Source of the DNA: Alcanivorax sp. S6407
Lineage (GTDB): Bacteria > Pseudomonadota > Gammaproteobacteria > Pseudomonadales > Alcanivoracaceae
DNA length: 64,000 nucleotides
Assembly (NCBI RefSeq): GCF_023016115.1
Contig: NZ_JALKBH010000004.1
Location: 391,563-455,562, forward strand
Reading direction: 5' to 3'
The notes beneath the pieces are model-generated. The model was given only the letters and a program-made list of their open reading frames with translations, was not told the origin of the DNA and made no database searches. Positions 9,414 through 18,499 of the stretch are shown one piece after another (the first letter of the stretch is position 1; every line of letters begins with the position of its first letter). The position numbers and the translations under genes were made by a program.

Positions 9414-9815
9414 ATGACCGGCATGACTGCACTACTGATTTATATCGTCTGGACGCTGATTCTGGCGCTCAGCTACGCCACTTACCGGCTGCCGCTGGTA
9501 CTCACCGGCAAGAAGGCCGCCAATCACTGGGAGCGGGGCAAGCCCGTTGATGATCCCGAGTTTCTGGTTCGCGCCAAGGCGGCCCACCTGAACTGCCTGG
9601 AAAACCTGCCGCTGTTCGCCGCCCTGGTGCTGATCGGTGCAGCCACCGACCAGATCGTTACCGTGAATGCCGTCGCCGGGATTATTGTGGCCGCGCGCAT
9701 CGGCCAAAGCCTGGTGCATCTAATCGGCACCAGCTTCCCGCTGGTCTTCATCCGCGCCAGCTTATTCCTGACGCAGGTGGCACTGATGCTGTATTTGGCG
9801 TTTGCGCTGATCTGA
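9414..9815 (+). CDS. MAPEG-family membrane protein
   Basis: A 133-residue inner-membrane protein with four predicted helices and the MAPEG signature region (FLVRAKAAHLNCLENLPLFAA). MAPEG proteins include microsomal glutathione transferases; bacterial members are mostly uncharacterised. The ATG at 9414 is preferred; an in-frame ATG at 9369 would add 15 non-hydrophobic residues. Confidence 0.88.
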   Translation: MTGMTALLIYIVWTLILALSYATYRLPLVLTGKKAANHWERGKPVDDPEFLVRAKAAHLNCLENLPLFAALVLIGAATDQIVTVNAVAGIIVAARIGQSLVHLIGTSFPLVFIRASLFLTQVALMLYLAFALI

Positions 9816-9873
9816 TTCCCGAAGCAAGAGCATAAAACCGGGCGGGAATCGGAGTCGATTCCCGCCTTAACGC

Positions 9874-10755
9874 TTACCCCGCCCCATTCACCTCCGCCAG
9901 CAACGCCCTTGCTGCCAGCTTGCCAAATTCATTGGCCGCATCCGGGCTGTCCCCGGTGATCAGCTTACGGTCTTCGCAGCAGCTGCCATTGGCTTTCTTG
10001 TTGATGATTTCCACGCCCTGCTCACGGAGCCGGTCGCCGAAGTACCAGGGCATGGGGCCGGGCAGGTAGCCAAACTTGGGGGTGAGCTTGTCGAGGCTGT
10101 CCGGGAACACCGCCATCTTGTAACCGTGATAGGCGAAGTCCCTGGGATCGCCGCCACGGTTTTCTGCCAGCAAGGCCGCAGGGCCGTGGCAGATGGTGAG
10201 CATGTGTTTGTCGTTGGCGTTGACCCAGCGGATCAGGGTTTGCAGGTCTTCACTCTCCGGCAGGCCCAACATGGCGCCGTGACCACCGGGGATGAACACC
10301 GCCAGGTAGTCGGCGTGATCTTCCAGGCCTGCGGCGACCAGGGCCTTTAGGGATTGAGGCTGTTCGAATTGCGGCTGGTAGCGTTGCAGGGCATCCGTGA
10401 CCACGTCGTCTTTCTCTGGCACCGCCCACCTTTCTATTTTTACCGGTGCGCCGGTAGGCGTGCAGACCTCAATCTGGAAGCCGGCTTTTTCCAGGTGCAG
10501 TAGCGGCACCATCATTTCTACCGGGTGATTGCCGGTGGAAAACTTCACGCCGTTCGCCATGGTCATGTAGCGCTCTTCGGTGCAGACCATCAGCACCTTG
10601 GCCGTGCCGCCCTGAAGGGCATCCGGATACTCGGTGTGGTCGTAATCGGTCTTGCTTTTGGTGGCCAGCTTCAGCGCCACAGGGGAAGGCGTGAAGCCAC
10701 CCTCGCCATCGTCTTTGGGGGCCATGCCAAACATTGCCTTGATGCCACTAGCCAT
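9874..10755 (-). CDS. hchA: Hsp31-type glyoxalase III / protein deglycase
   Basis: A 293-residue DJ-1/PfpI superfamily protein of HchA length. It has FIPGGHGAMLGLPES, the nucleophile elbow TICHGPAALLAEN with Cys189-His190, and the HchA-type linker and lid region (ALQRYQPQFEQP). HchA converts methylglyoxal to lactate without cofactor and acts as a stress chaperone. It is a single gene, convergent with the MAPEG gene. Confidence 0.92.
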   Translation of the reverse strand: MASGIKAMFGMAPKDDGEGGFTPSPVALKLATKSKTDYDHTEYPDALQGGTAKVLMVCTEERYMTMANGVKFSTGNHPVEMMVPLLHLEKAGFQIEVCTPTGAPVKIERWAVPEKDDVVTDALQRYQPQFEQPQSLKALVAAGLEDHADYLAVFIPGGHGAMLGLPESEDLQTLIRWVNANDKHMLTICHGPAALLAENRGGDPRDFAYHGYKMAVFPDSLDKLTPKFGYLPGPMPWYFGDRLREQGVEIINKKANGSCCEDRKLITGDSPDAANEFGKLAARALLAEVNGAG

Positions 10756-10892
10756 ACATTCTCCTGATCACCGGACTCCCTTTATCCTTTGCCCTTTAGT
10801 CGCCGCAGCCCGCGGCATAAATCCGTGCCGGGGCGATGCTCTTACCTTACCAGAAACAGATTGCGGACAGGCCCACGCAGCACAAGCCCCTC

Positions 10893-10961
10893 TGTAGGAG
10901 CGGTGGTTCCACCGCGATTCTGAGGCGAACGTCTCTTCGTGGTCGAACGACCACTCCTACA
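10893..10961. repeat. Inverted REP pair
   Basis: Two GTAGGAG-headed palindromes face each other: TGTAGGAGCGGTGGTTCCAC... and, on the opposite strand, a copy with the inner stem GTGGTCGTTCGACCAC. The heads match but the inner stems differ. They occupy the 300-base gap between hchA and the AraC gene, where no gene is seen. Confidence 0.8.
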
Positions 10962-11055
10962 AAAACACAGACCAGCTATGGCGGAGATTCCCTTTCGGAA
11001 ATTTCCGCCCTACGAATCCGGGAGTGGAGATAAACCTATAGGGTGGCAGGCTGCG

Positions 11056-12063
11056 TTATTGCCCTTCCCGCCACGCCCCCGGCGACACCCCCACCCACTG
11101 TTTAAACGCCCGGTTAAACGAGCTCTGCTCGGCGAAGCCCAGCAGCATGGTGATTTCGAAAAGCGATAGTGACGGGTCGCGCAGGTAGCTTTGTGCCAGT
11201 TCCTGGCGGGTACGATCCAGCAGGCCCTGGAAGGTCTGGCCGCTTTGTGTGAGACGGCGCTGCAGGGTGCGCACGGAGATGGCCATTTCGCTGGCCACGT
11301 CTTTCAGGGATACCCGCGCATCCGGCAACAATCGCAGGAACACCTGCTGTACCTGAAAGGCGAAGGGATCGTTGCCCGGCAGGGCATTGGAAAGAGCATC
11401 AGACTGGCGATCGAGAATCTGGCGCAGGGCCGGGTTAGCGGTGGGCAGGGGGATGCTGAGGTAATCCGCCGGGAAGCGCACCGACACATAGGGGGCATTG
11501 AAGCGTACCGGGCAGCCGAAGAAGGCCTCGTACACTTCCGGGTTGTCCGGTGCCGGCGAGGAGAAAGTCACTTCTGCTGGATTGGGGGCGTCCGGGACGA
11601 TCTTGCGCAGGAAGCTGATCAGCGCCGAGATGGCGGTTTCATCCACCAGCAATCCCAGGCTCAGGCCACCAAACCGGGGCCAGCCGATCTCGGCCTGGTC
11701 CGCCTTTATCTTCACCTCCGCCATCTGCACCCCGTAGAACAGGGACTCGAAGCGCTGGTAGGCATACAGGGCCTGGCCCAGATTGTCGCTGGCCTGCACC
11801 AGATAGCCGAGCACCCCCACATGATCCGGGGTGATACAGGCGCCGATTTCCAGCCCGCGGCCATCACCGGGGTGCACCGCCCAGGCTCGCCGCAGCAACT
11901 CCAGCCACTGGATCAGGGGCACCTGTTCGCCAGGCCCCAGCCGTGACACGGCGGCACGCAGGGTCGGCGCATTGAGCTGATGCTGGTCCAGCCAGTCCAG
12001 CAGCACCCGGGCATAGGAACCGTTGACACGAATGGCGGTGGGATCGGGGTAATTCATCGTCAT
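11056..12063 (-). CDS. AraC-family transcriptional regulator
   Basis: A 335-residue regulator. The N-terminal two thirds is an AraC-type ligand-binding domain of the OruR/ArgR type (GLEIGACITPDHVGVLGYLV). The C-terminus is an AraC/XylS double helix-turn-helix (VASEMAISVRTLQRRLTQSG and ITMLLGFAEQSSFNRAFKQW). It is divergent from the fatty-acid hydroxylase gene, its likely target. The first ATG is at 12063, and 12057 is equally possible; a TTG at 12099 is in frame. No clear ribosome site distinguishes them. Confidence 0.92.
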   Translation of the reverse strand: MTMNYPDPTAIRVNGSYARVLLDWLDQHQLNAPTLRAAVSRLGPGEQVPLIQWLELLRRAWAVHPGDGRGLEIGACITPDHVGVLGYLVQASDNLGQALYAYQRFESLFYGVQMAEVKIKADQAEIGWPRFGGLSLGLLVDETAISALISFLRKIVPDAPNPAEVTFSSPAPDNPEVYEAFFGCPVRFNAPYVSVRFPADYLSIPLPTANPALRQILDRQSDALSNALPGNDPFAFQVQQVFLRLLPDARVSLKDVASEMAISVRTLQRRLTQSGQTFQGLLDRTRQELAQSYLRDPSLSLFEITMLLGFAEQSSFNRAFKQWVGVSPGAWREGQ

Positions 12064-12093
12064 GGCATGATTGGATAACAGCTTGGCATGATT
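12064..12093. promoter_or_regulatory. Direct repeat, likely AraC-regulator binding site
   Basis: GGCATGATT occurs at 12064-12072 and again at 12085-12093, a 21-base (two helical turns) spacing. This is typical of AraC-family half-site pairs. It lies between the regulator and the divergent hydroxylase gene. Function is inferred. Confidence 0.45.
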
Positions 12094-12182
12094 CGTCAAT
12101 CCGGTTTATCCGGCATTTTCTAGCATGGAGTCATCGAAGACGCGCTTTCTGCGCCCGCCCCATGACTGGAGGGAGCCTAACC

Positions 12183-13112
12183 ATGAACCTGATCGACTTT
12201 GCGGTGAACGCCTACCAGAACGCCGACATCAAGGAGCTGCTGCTGGTAGCCATGATGCCGGTGTTCGGCCTGACCATTGTGCTGGAGGCCTGGCGGTTTC
12301 GTGGCACCGGCATCTACAACCTGAAGGATTCCGCTGCCAGCATGACGCTGGGGGCCAGCTATGTACTGCTGGAAGTGGTGGTGAATGCCCTGTTCGTGTT
12401 TGCCATTCTGGACTGGGTGTACAGCTACCGGCTGATGGATATTGCCATCACCCCGTGGACCTTCCTGCTGCTATTCCTGATGGTGGACTTCCTGTTCTAC
12501 GTCTACCACGTGACCGCCCACAAGGTGCGCTGGTTCTGGGCCACCCATGTGGTCCACCATGCCTCCGAGCACATGAATTTCACCACGGCCGGACGCCAGA
12601 GCACGCTGTATGCGTTCAGCGGTCTGTTCCTGTTTTTCCTGCCGCCGGTGCTGTTGGGCTTTGACCCTGCCTGGGGTCTTTTCACCCTGGCGATCAATCT
12701 GTCCTACCAGTGGTTCATTCACACCCAGTGGGTGAAGAAACTGCCGCGGCCGATTGAGTTCATTTTCAATACGCCTTCGCATCACCGTGTACATCACGGT
12801 CGCAATCCGGAATACATCGACAGGAACTTCGGTGGCACCCTGATCATCTGGGATCGCCTGTTCGGCACCTTTGTGGAGGAGCGCGAGGACCTGCCGCCGG
12901 AATACGGCATCACCCGCCAGATTCACAGCTACAACCCAATCACACTGACGCTGCATGAGTTCATTGCACTGTTCCGGGATATGGGCAAGCCGGGGCCGCT
13001 GTGGCTGCGACTGAAACATCTGTGGGCGACGCCGGAATGGCAACGGCCGGAAGCGCACAGCAATCAGTCCAACGGAAGCCAAACGATTGCGTCTCCGAAG
13101 CGAGAGGGCTGA
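12183..13112 (+). CDS. Sterol desaturase / fatty acid hydroxylase family protein
   Basis: A 309-residue integral membrane di-iron enzyme. The histidine clusters are HVTAHKVRWFWATHVVHHASEH split over two boxes (HxxxH and HxxHH) and SHHRVHHGRN. Members insert oxygen or double bonds into acyl chains, sterols or other lipids; the substrate here is unknown. GGAGGGAG just before the ATG at 12183 fixes the start. The divergent AraC-type regulator suggests induction by a lipid or related compound. Confidence 0.88.
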   Translation: MNLIDFAVNAYQNADIKELLLVAMMPVFGLTIVLEAWRFRGTGIYNLKDSAASMTLGASYVLLEVVVNALFVFAILDWVYSYRLMDIAITPWTFLLLFLMVDFLFYVYHVTAHKVRWFWATHVVHHASEHMNFTTAGRQSTLYAFSGLFLFFLPPVLLGFDPAWGLFTLAINLSYQWFIHTQWVKKLPRPIEFIFNTPSHHRVHHGRNPEYIDRNFGGTLIIWDRLFGTFVEEREDLPPEYGITRQIHSYNPITLTLHEFIALFRDMGKPGPLWLRLKHLWATPEWQRPEAHSNQSNGSQTIASPKREG

Positions 13113-13121
13113 TCAAACAGC

Positions 13122-13154
13122 AGAGCGGAGAACGCCGCAGGCGTTCTCCGCTCT
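13122..13154 (+). terminator. Strong hairpin after the hydroxylase gene
   Basis: A perfect 15-base stem (13122-13136 with 13140-13154, loop GCA) lies 10 bases after the stop codon. It has no T-run behind it, so it may protect the 3' end or work as an atypical terminator. Confidence 0.5.
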
Positions 13155-13187
13155 CCAAAGCAAATAGACTCACCATGAAGCCTGCTA

Positions 13188-13754
13188 TCAACGCCCTGAC
13201 TGCAGACTTTTCACTTTTTCTTCAAAACGCTCAGGCCATACCGTATTACGAAATAGAGGATGCTCCATGGCATAGGCATCATATTCCGTGATTGCCTTTT
13301 CTTCGTCGCCACAATGATCCGTAGGCGTAAAACTGAAAGTGCCGGATTTATCCCCTGCTCCTACTTCATACGCCCCAATGTAAACCACTTTGCCCGAATC
13401 CACCTGGAAGGTGACATTCTCGGGGTCGCCGGGAGTAAACTTGTAGAAATTTCCGCCCCGGTTCATACGGTTGTAGTAGAGGCTGACCAATTCATACTGG
13501 CCCGCATCGAACACCGACATCATGGTCATGCAGCCATTATCCTGGGGATAGGATTTCAGCATGGAGTGATCCTCTCCCCCTGCCAACGCCCTGAATCCTG
13601 CCGAGTCAAAGCTGGCGCCATTGGCGGCATAAAGCTGCATCATCACCAGGTTTTTCTCCGGGTCCGTCACATCATGGCCGAACGCCTTCACAAACGATGC
13701 GCAGCCTGACAGCACATAACACGCCATCAGCACCGCAGACATTCTCAACAGCAT
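13188..13754 (-). CDS. Hypothetical lipoprotein
   Basis: A 188-residue exported protein with a signal peptide ending in the lipobox LSGC, so probably membrane-anchored. The body has no domain I recognise. It contains FYKFTPGDPENVTFQVDSGK and KVVYIGAYEVGAG, which suggest a beta-rich fold. AAGGGGAATAA in front of the ATG supports the start. It is followed upstream by another small periplasmic gene on the same strand. Confidence 0.7.
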   Translation of the reverse strand: MLLRMSAVLMACYVLSGCASFVKAFGHDVTDPEKNLVMMQLYAANGASFDSAGFRALAGGEDHSMLKSYPQDNGCMTMMSVFDAGQYELVSLYYNRMNRGGNFYKFTPGDPENVTFQVDSGKVVYIGAYEVGAGDKSGTFSFTPTDHCGDEEKAITEYDAYAMEHPLFRNTVWPERFEEKVKSLQSGR

Positions 13755-13794
13755 TTATTCCCCTTGATTCACGACACAGCGGCAATTCACAGCA

Positions 13795-14106
13795 TCAATC
13801 CATGAATTCTGAACGCGCACTGACTTCGACAACCCCTACTTCAATACCTGCCAACGTGGTACTGGAGTAATGCTGGCAGAGCGGTCGCACATCGCTGCTA
13901 CACTCACGCTGAACAATAATCCTGCATTCCTGCTGTACGCGAGCCTGCAGTGTCCGAGCATCTTTTTCGCTCAGCCCGTCTTGCTGATACTGAAGGGTTT
14001 CCGCGACACAGCTGTCAACGATTTTAGTCAACGCAACACTCTCGCCCTGGGCGGCACCGCCCATGGACAACACCCCCACCACTGCAACAAACATTAACCG
14101 GCGCAT
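13795..14106 (-). CDS. Small periplasmic hypothetical protein
   Basis: A 103-residue protein with a signal peptide (MRRLMFVAVVGVLSMGGAAQG) and four cysteines in the mature part (DSCVAE, QQECRI, QRECSS, PLCQHY). These could form two disulfides. No family recognised. The ATG at 14106 is chosen over one seven codons upstream because AGGGAG precedes it. It lies 40 bases ahead of the lipoprotein gene, so a shared transcript is likely. Confidence 0.65.
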   Translation of the reverse strand: MRRLMFVAVVGVLSMGGAAQGESVALTKIVDSCVAETLQYQQDGLSEKDARTLQARVQQECRIIVQRECSSDVRPLCQHYSSTTLAGIEVGVVEVSARSEFMD

Positions 14107-14509
14107 AGGCACTCCCTGTGCTTTCACTCATCCTGATTGTTCTGAACCGTGCCGAGAGTCCCTCTCCGGACGATCCCCCGCGAACAACCCCTTCCCTGCC
14201 ATGATCCCTTCCCTGGCACCCGAACTTGCTCGCCTGATAATCCTAGTCAATCCCCTCACCATCCGTTGTACGCCATTTCTTACATGGCGTAGGATTTCGA
14301 CTGATGAGCCCCCCGGCTAACCATTCGTCGGCAACCCACATTCACAGGAAACACAAAGGGTTGAGCTGTTTATTTGCACGTTTGTACCGCTGGTCAGGTT
14401 TTTGAAATTGCGCAGGTAAACTGTCAAGGAATGGGCAGAGCGGAAAGAAGGGAAGAAACAGAGAGCTTCGCTTGCAAGCAAGCTCCCACGAGAGAATGTT
14501 ATGCCGGGA
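14107..14509. other. Gene-free interval with a palindrome and a REP
   Basis: About 400 bases between the small periplasmic gene and the RIO kinase gene with no credible coding frame. It holds a perfect 8-base inverted repeat (TACGCCAT/ATGGCGTA, 14269-14291) and one REP-like palindrome at about 14464-14489 (GCTTGCAAGCAAGCTCCCAC). Confidence 0.6.
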
Positions 14510-15367
14510 TCAGTCGGTGTGTTCGGAGGCGCTCATGCGACGCTTGCGCGCCTCTTCTTCCTCGAATGCCGCCTTGATCTCCGCCAGCACATCATCCACG
14601 TCGGCTTCGTGACTATCTTCTTCGGCATCGCCACTGAGCTCCACATGGGGATGCAGTTCGCCGCCTTCGTAGAGGTCCCAGATTTCCTTGGCGTAATTAG
14701 TCTCAGCCAGTTCCGGGGCGAACAGGGAGTAGTAGCGACGCATGTTGTTGACGTCGCGCTCCAGCATGGCGCGGGCATTGTTGTTGGCGGCGGCATCCAC
14801 CGCCTGGGGCAGGTCGATGATGACGGGACCATCTTCATCCACCAGCACATTGAACTCGGACAGGTCGCCATGGATCAGGCCGGCGCAGAGCATGCGCACG
14901 ATATAGCGGATCATCAGGCGGTGATCCTCGCGGGCCTGCTCCGCATCCATGACCACTTCACCTAGACGAGGTGCCACGTCGCCATTTTCGTCGGTGACCA
15001 GCTCCATCAGCAGCACGCCTTCCAGCATGCCGTAGGTGCGCGGCACCCTTACGCCGGCATCGGCCAGGCGACGCAGGGCATCCACTTCGGCGCTTTGCCA
15101 GACTTTTTCCTGCTGTTCGCGGCCGAATTTTGAGCCCTTTTCCATGGCGCGGGCGCGGCGGGAATTGCGTACCTTGCGACCTTCCTGATACTGGGCGGCT
15201 TTCTTGAAGCTGCGCTGCATGGCCTCTTTGTAGACCTTGGCACAACGGACCTCATCCCCACAGCGCACCACAAAGACGTCCGCCTCCTTGCCGCTCATCA
15301 GGCGGCTGAGGACTTCGTCGACAAGACCATCATCGACCAGGGGCTGGAGGCGTTTTGGGGTTTTCAT
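14510..15367 (-). CDS. RIO1-like serine protein kinase, PA4780 family
   Basis: A 285-residue atypical protein kinase. The N-lobe shows SGKEADVFVV and CAKVYKE (Lys44). The catalytic loop is IHGDLSEFNVLVD (Asp168, Asn173) and the metal-binding loop is VIIDLPQAVD (Asp185). The acidic C-terminal tail (EEEEARKR) is typical of the bacterial family. Bacterial targets are unknown; related proteins occur widely in Pseudomonas. It looks monocistronic. Confidence 0.92.
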   Translation of the reverse strand: MKTPKRLQPLVDDGLVDEVLSRLMSGKEADVFVVRCGDEVRCAKVYKEAMQRSFKKAAQYQEGRKVRNSRRARAMEKGSKFGREQQEKVWQSAEVDALRRLADAGVRVPRTYGMLEGVLLMELVTDENGDVAPRLGEVVMDAEQAREDHRLMIRYIVRMLCAGLIHGDLSEFNVLVDEDGPVIIDLPQAVDAAANNNARAMLERDVNNMRRYYSLFAPELAETNYAKEIWDLYEGGELHPHVELSGDAEEDSHEADVDDVLAEIKAAFEEEEARKRRMSASEHTD

Positions 15368-15437
15368 GGGGCCACTTATACCCTATTTCCTGCTCGAGAG
15401 AGAGACCGTCCGGAAGGGAATTTTCACGTTGGCGACA

Positions 15438-16076
15438 TCAATCCCTGTCGCAGCTTGCCGCCTCACCTGAGCCAGCCTCTTCCCGCTCAGATTCCCGTGC
15501 TTCACGCAGGATGATGATCCCCCCGCGCATCACCAGCGTGGCAATCAGCGCCCCGATGATCAGGTCCGGAAGGCGGGAGCCGCTGACCATCACCAGACCG
15601 GCGGCGGCCAGTACGCCCAGATTGGCCAACACATCATTGGCAGAAAAGATCCACGAGGCACGCATATGGACTTCGCCATCACGATGGCGAGCCAGCAGCG
15701 CCAGGCAAGTCACATTGGCCGCCAGCGCCAGGGCGCCAATGGCAATCATCAAGACGCCTTCCGGGTCGCTGCCGAACCAGAAGCGGCGGGCCACTTCGAT
15801 GATCACCCCCAGTCCGAGGGTAACCTGCAGCACACCACTGACCCGGGCCGCCAGCACCTTTCGGCTCATCACCGCCCCCACCGCAGAGAGACTGATGGCA
15901 TAGACGGCCGCATCGGCAAACATGTCCAGGGAATCCGCCAGCAACCCGGTGGACTGGGCCAGCAGGCCAGCCACCAGCTCGATCACGAACATGGCCCCGT
16001 TGATGAGCAACAGGATCTTGAGAATGCGGCGCTCTTCGCGGTTCTTCGCTTCGAAACTACAGTCACAGCCAGACAT
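15438..16076 (-). CDS. CDF-type cation transporter with variant metal site
   Basis: A 212-residue inner-membrane protein with about six helices, shorter than classical CDF exporters (about 300) because the cytoplasmic C-terminal domain is missing. The transmembrane metal motifs read ADSLDMFADA (Asp51, Asp55) and SANDVLANLG (Asp148, Asn152) instead of the usual His/Asp sets. Metal choice may therefore differ from zinc. An N-terminal Cys-Asp-Cys could also bind metal. GGAGTGACAG precedes the ATG. Confidence 0.85.
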   Translation of the reverse strand: MSGCDCSFEAKNREERRILKILLLINGAMFVIELVAGLLAQSTGLLADSLDMFADAAVYAISLSAVGAVMSRKVLAARVSGVLQVTLGLGVIIEVARRFWFGSDPEGVLMIAIGALALAANVTCLALLARHRDGEVHMRASWIFSANDVLANLGVLAAAGLVMVSGSRLPDLIIGALIATLVMRGGIIILREARESEREEAGSGEAASCDRD

Positions 16077-16145
16077 CTGTCACTCCTGGAATCACTGCAC
16101 CCAGCTTATCGCGAGCCCGCACCGGCAGTCATTATTCTGGCAGGA

Positions 16146-16745
16146 TTACTGACCGTAGAATTCCTGCACTGGCACGGACAGCTTGTCGGGATGGCGCGGG
16201 GTCACGGTGGCAAAGTGGCGGTAGATTTCCCGCAGGTCTGCTTCCATGTCGTCAGAGGGGTGGATCACCACCGGAAAGGAGAAGGTCTTCTTCTCATAGT
16301 CCGCCAAAGCCAGGATGATCGGCACATTGGCACGTTTGGCAATGTGGTAGAAACCCAGCTTCCATTCTTCCGCATTACTGCGGGTACCTTCCGGGGTGAC
16401 AGCAATCAGCAGCCGCTCACGCTTCTTGAACTGGGCTACGGTCTGGGTCACCACACCGCCGGCGCGGCCCCGCTCGATGGGAATGGCGCCCAGCTTGCGC
16501 AGCAACCAACCCAGCGGCCCCTTGAACAGGCTGTGCTTGATCATGATGTTCACGTCTTTCTGCAGGGCAGAACGACTGACCAGCGCAATCACGCCATCCC
16601 AGTTGGAGGTGTGCGGGCCACCGGCAATCACGGCACGATCAATATCCGGAAAGGGGCCGGCTTTCCAGCCGGTCATGCGCAGCATGGCCTGGGCAATGAT
16701 CTGGGCCAGTGGCCTGCGCCCTTGAGTGTGATGTGATGACGGCAT
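16146..16745 (-). CDS. Lysophospholipid-type acyltransferase (PlsC-like)
   Basis: A 199-residue acyltransferase. The catalytic HX4D motif is GGPHTSNWDGV (His45, Asp50), and the acceptor-site motif is AVTPEGTRSN. It probably transfers acyl groups to a glycerol- or lyso-lipid; the substrate cannot be told from sequence. GGTGGAGTC precedes the ATG. It may be co-transcribed with the cation transporter 70 bases downstream. Confidence 0.88.
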   Translation of the reverse strand: MPSSHHTQGRRPLAQIIAQAMLRMTGWKAGPFPDIDRAVIAGGPHTSNWDGVIALVSRSALQKDVNIMIKHSLFKGPLGWLLRKLGAIPIERGRAGGVVTQTVAQFKKRERLLIAVTPEGTRSNAEEWKLGFYHIAKRANVPIILALADYEKKTFSFPVVIHPSDDMEADLREIYRHFATVTPRHPDKLSVPVQEFYGQ

Positions 16746-16897
16746 GACTCCACCTTATGCAAAAAGGTTGCAGTGTACCGGCCTGACAACCACCGTGCAC
16801 CGCGATTACGTTACCAGCTATTAAGCACAAGGCAGCCCCATGGAGGCATCGAGCGACATTAATCTCACTGAATCCCAAAAAGGAACAAACACCGGAG

Positions 16898-16915
16898 TTC
16901 ACCCAAATGGGTGAA
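16898..16915. promoter_or_regulatory. Palindrome upstream of beta-barrel gene
   Basis: TTCACCC-AAAT-GGGTGAA is a perfect 18-base dyad about 90 bases before the ATG of the outer-membrane protein gene. It may be an operator. No adjacent regulator is present. Confidence 0.4.
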
Positions 16916-17005
16916 GTAACCCGGTCTATACACCTATACCATCGGGCCAGGAAGGATGTGTTGCCTTCAAAAAAGTTTAATTCACTTACGGATATCGAGT
17001 TAAAT

Positions 17006-17758
17006 ATGAAAATTAAATCAGTAGCTTTGTGCTCTACTTTGCTTGTTGCTGCGCTTCCCGTTTGCTCATTCGCCAACGATGCTTTCACCGGCTTCCAGGC
17101 AGGTGTCGCGCTGGGTTACGACGACGTCGACATGGATTGGGAAACCACGGCGCTGTACGCCCCGCAAATCCCTACCGCTCCGTTCCCAATCTTTTCCGAC
17201 CCGAAAGAGTCCCTGAGCGACAGCACTTTTTCCTATGGTGTTTTCGGCAGCTACAACTGGTCCGTGAGCAGCAACTGGATCGTCGGCGCGGAACTGGCCA
17301 TTCAGGATGCCGGTGCCAGCGACACCCTTGACTACATTCCGGGCGGCCCAGGCGCCACCGGCACCACCACCGATGTTGACGTCAACATGTCCTACCTGCT
17401 GGGTGTTAAAGGCGGCTACCTGCTGAATGAATCCACCATGCTCTACAGCACCCTGAGCTTGACCCAGACCGAAGTCGAAACCTCCACCACCTGCCCGTCC
17501 GATGGCTTCATCTGTAACCCGGGATCTCCGGCACAGACCTTCAGCGATGATGATGACATCAGTGGCTACGCCCTGGCACTGGGCGTCGAGAAATCACTGG
17601 GCAGCAATCTGTCGGTGCGTGCGGAATATCGTTACGCCGACCTCGGCACGGCTTCCCTGTCACCCACCCAGGTGCGTGACGATGAAGCGGTTGGCGTTGA
17701 TGCAGACATCGACGTCACCAGCCAGTCACTGCAGCTTGGTGCTGCTTACAAGTTCTGA
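17006..17758 (+). CDS. Outer-membrane beta-barrel protein
   Basis: A 250-residue protein with a clear signal peptide (MKIKSVALCSTLLVAALPVCSFA) and an eight-strand-type barrel with alternating aromatic/polar strands, ending in AAYKF (terminal Phe for outer-membrane insertion). It resembles the OmpA-barrel/opacity-protein superfamily (FTGFQAGVALGYDD; LSVRAEYRYADLG). Role unknown. The start at 17006 is the only ATG that gives a good signal peptide. Confidence 0.88.
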   Translation: MKIKSVALCSTLLVAALPVCSFANDAFTGFQAGVALGYDDVDMDWETTALYAPQIPTAPFPIFSDPKESLSDSTFSYGVFGSYNWSVSSNWIVGAELAIQDAGASDTLDYIPGGPGATGTTTDVDVNMSYLLGVKGGYLLNESTMLYSTLSLTQTEVETSTTCPSDGFICNPGSPAQTFSDDDDISGYALALGVEKSLGSNLSVRAEYRYADLGTASLSPTQVRDDEAVGVDADIDVTSQSLQLGAAYKF

Positions 17759-17851
17759 TGCATCCTGGCGCAGGCCCTGCCTGCGCCAACCTCCTCACCA
17801 GCAGTTCCCCACCGCCTCTCACCGGCATGGACGCGACATAGCGCCCTCATA

Positions 17852-18430
17852 TCACGGCAGAGCCCTGTCGGCGGCACCGAGATATTCACGCATCATGCTG
17901 TAGCTCAGCCCCCAGATGCAGTACTCCTGATAACGACAACAGGGAAAGGTCAGGGTGCCCAATGGGGTATTGACCGGCAAGCGGGACTGGTTGGCAGGGT
18001 TAGCGAGATAATCCAGCGGTATCCATACGCCCCGTCGCGCTTCATGGTTGAGAGAAAGCGCATCATTCCCCTCCCAGCGGAACACATGGGGTGTCACCAC
18101 CATGGGCCGCCAGCGGCTGTGATGACGGGTGAGCAGATCGGACAACCGCTCTTGATAGCTGCCCTGCTGATAGAGATCCAGCCCGGTTTCCTCCAGCGTC
18201 TCGCGCATGGCGGTATCTCGGCTCGATTGATCGCCCGGCTGCAGACGGCCACCGGGAAAGGCCATGTCACCGGACCAGGGATCGCCCTCTCGCCGGGCCC
18301 GCTGGATGAAAAACAACTCCCCGCCGGCAAGCCCCGGGCGCTGGATCAGCGCCACTGCCGCGCGGGTAACGCGGCGGCGGAACGGCAGCTTGTGGGGACG
18401 AAGCCTGTTGAGCCAGCTCGGATTGGTCAC
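17852..18430 (-). CDS. Nudix hydrolase, CoA pyrophosphatase type
   Basis: A 192-residue hydrolase of nucleoside-diphosphate-linked compounds. The Nudix box is GGRLQPGDQSSRDTAMRETL followed by EETG. The upstream LFFIQRARREGDPWSGDMAF matches the CoA-pyrophosphatase (NudL/YeaB) subgroup. It starts with GTG at 18430, preceded by AAGGTG. Confidence 0.85.
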   Translation of the reverse strand: MTNPSWLNRLRPHKLPFRRRVTRAAVALIQRPGLAGGELFFIQRARREGDPWSGDMAFPGGRLQPGDQSSRDTAMRETLEETGLDLYQQGSYQERLSDLLTRHHSRWRPMVVTPHVFRWEGNDALSLNHEARRGVWIPLDYLANPANQSRLPVNTPLGTLTFPCCRYQEYCIWGLSYSMMREYLGAADRALP

Positions 18431-18499
18431 GACGACACCTTGGGTCGAGAGGTCCTGTTCAGATTATCCTGCAGGGGCTTGCCCCGGCCTGAACAGGCC

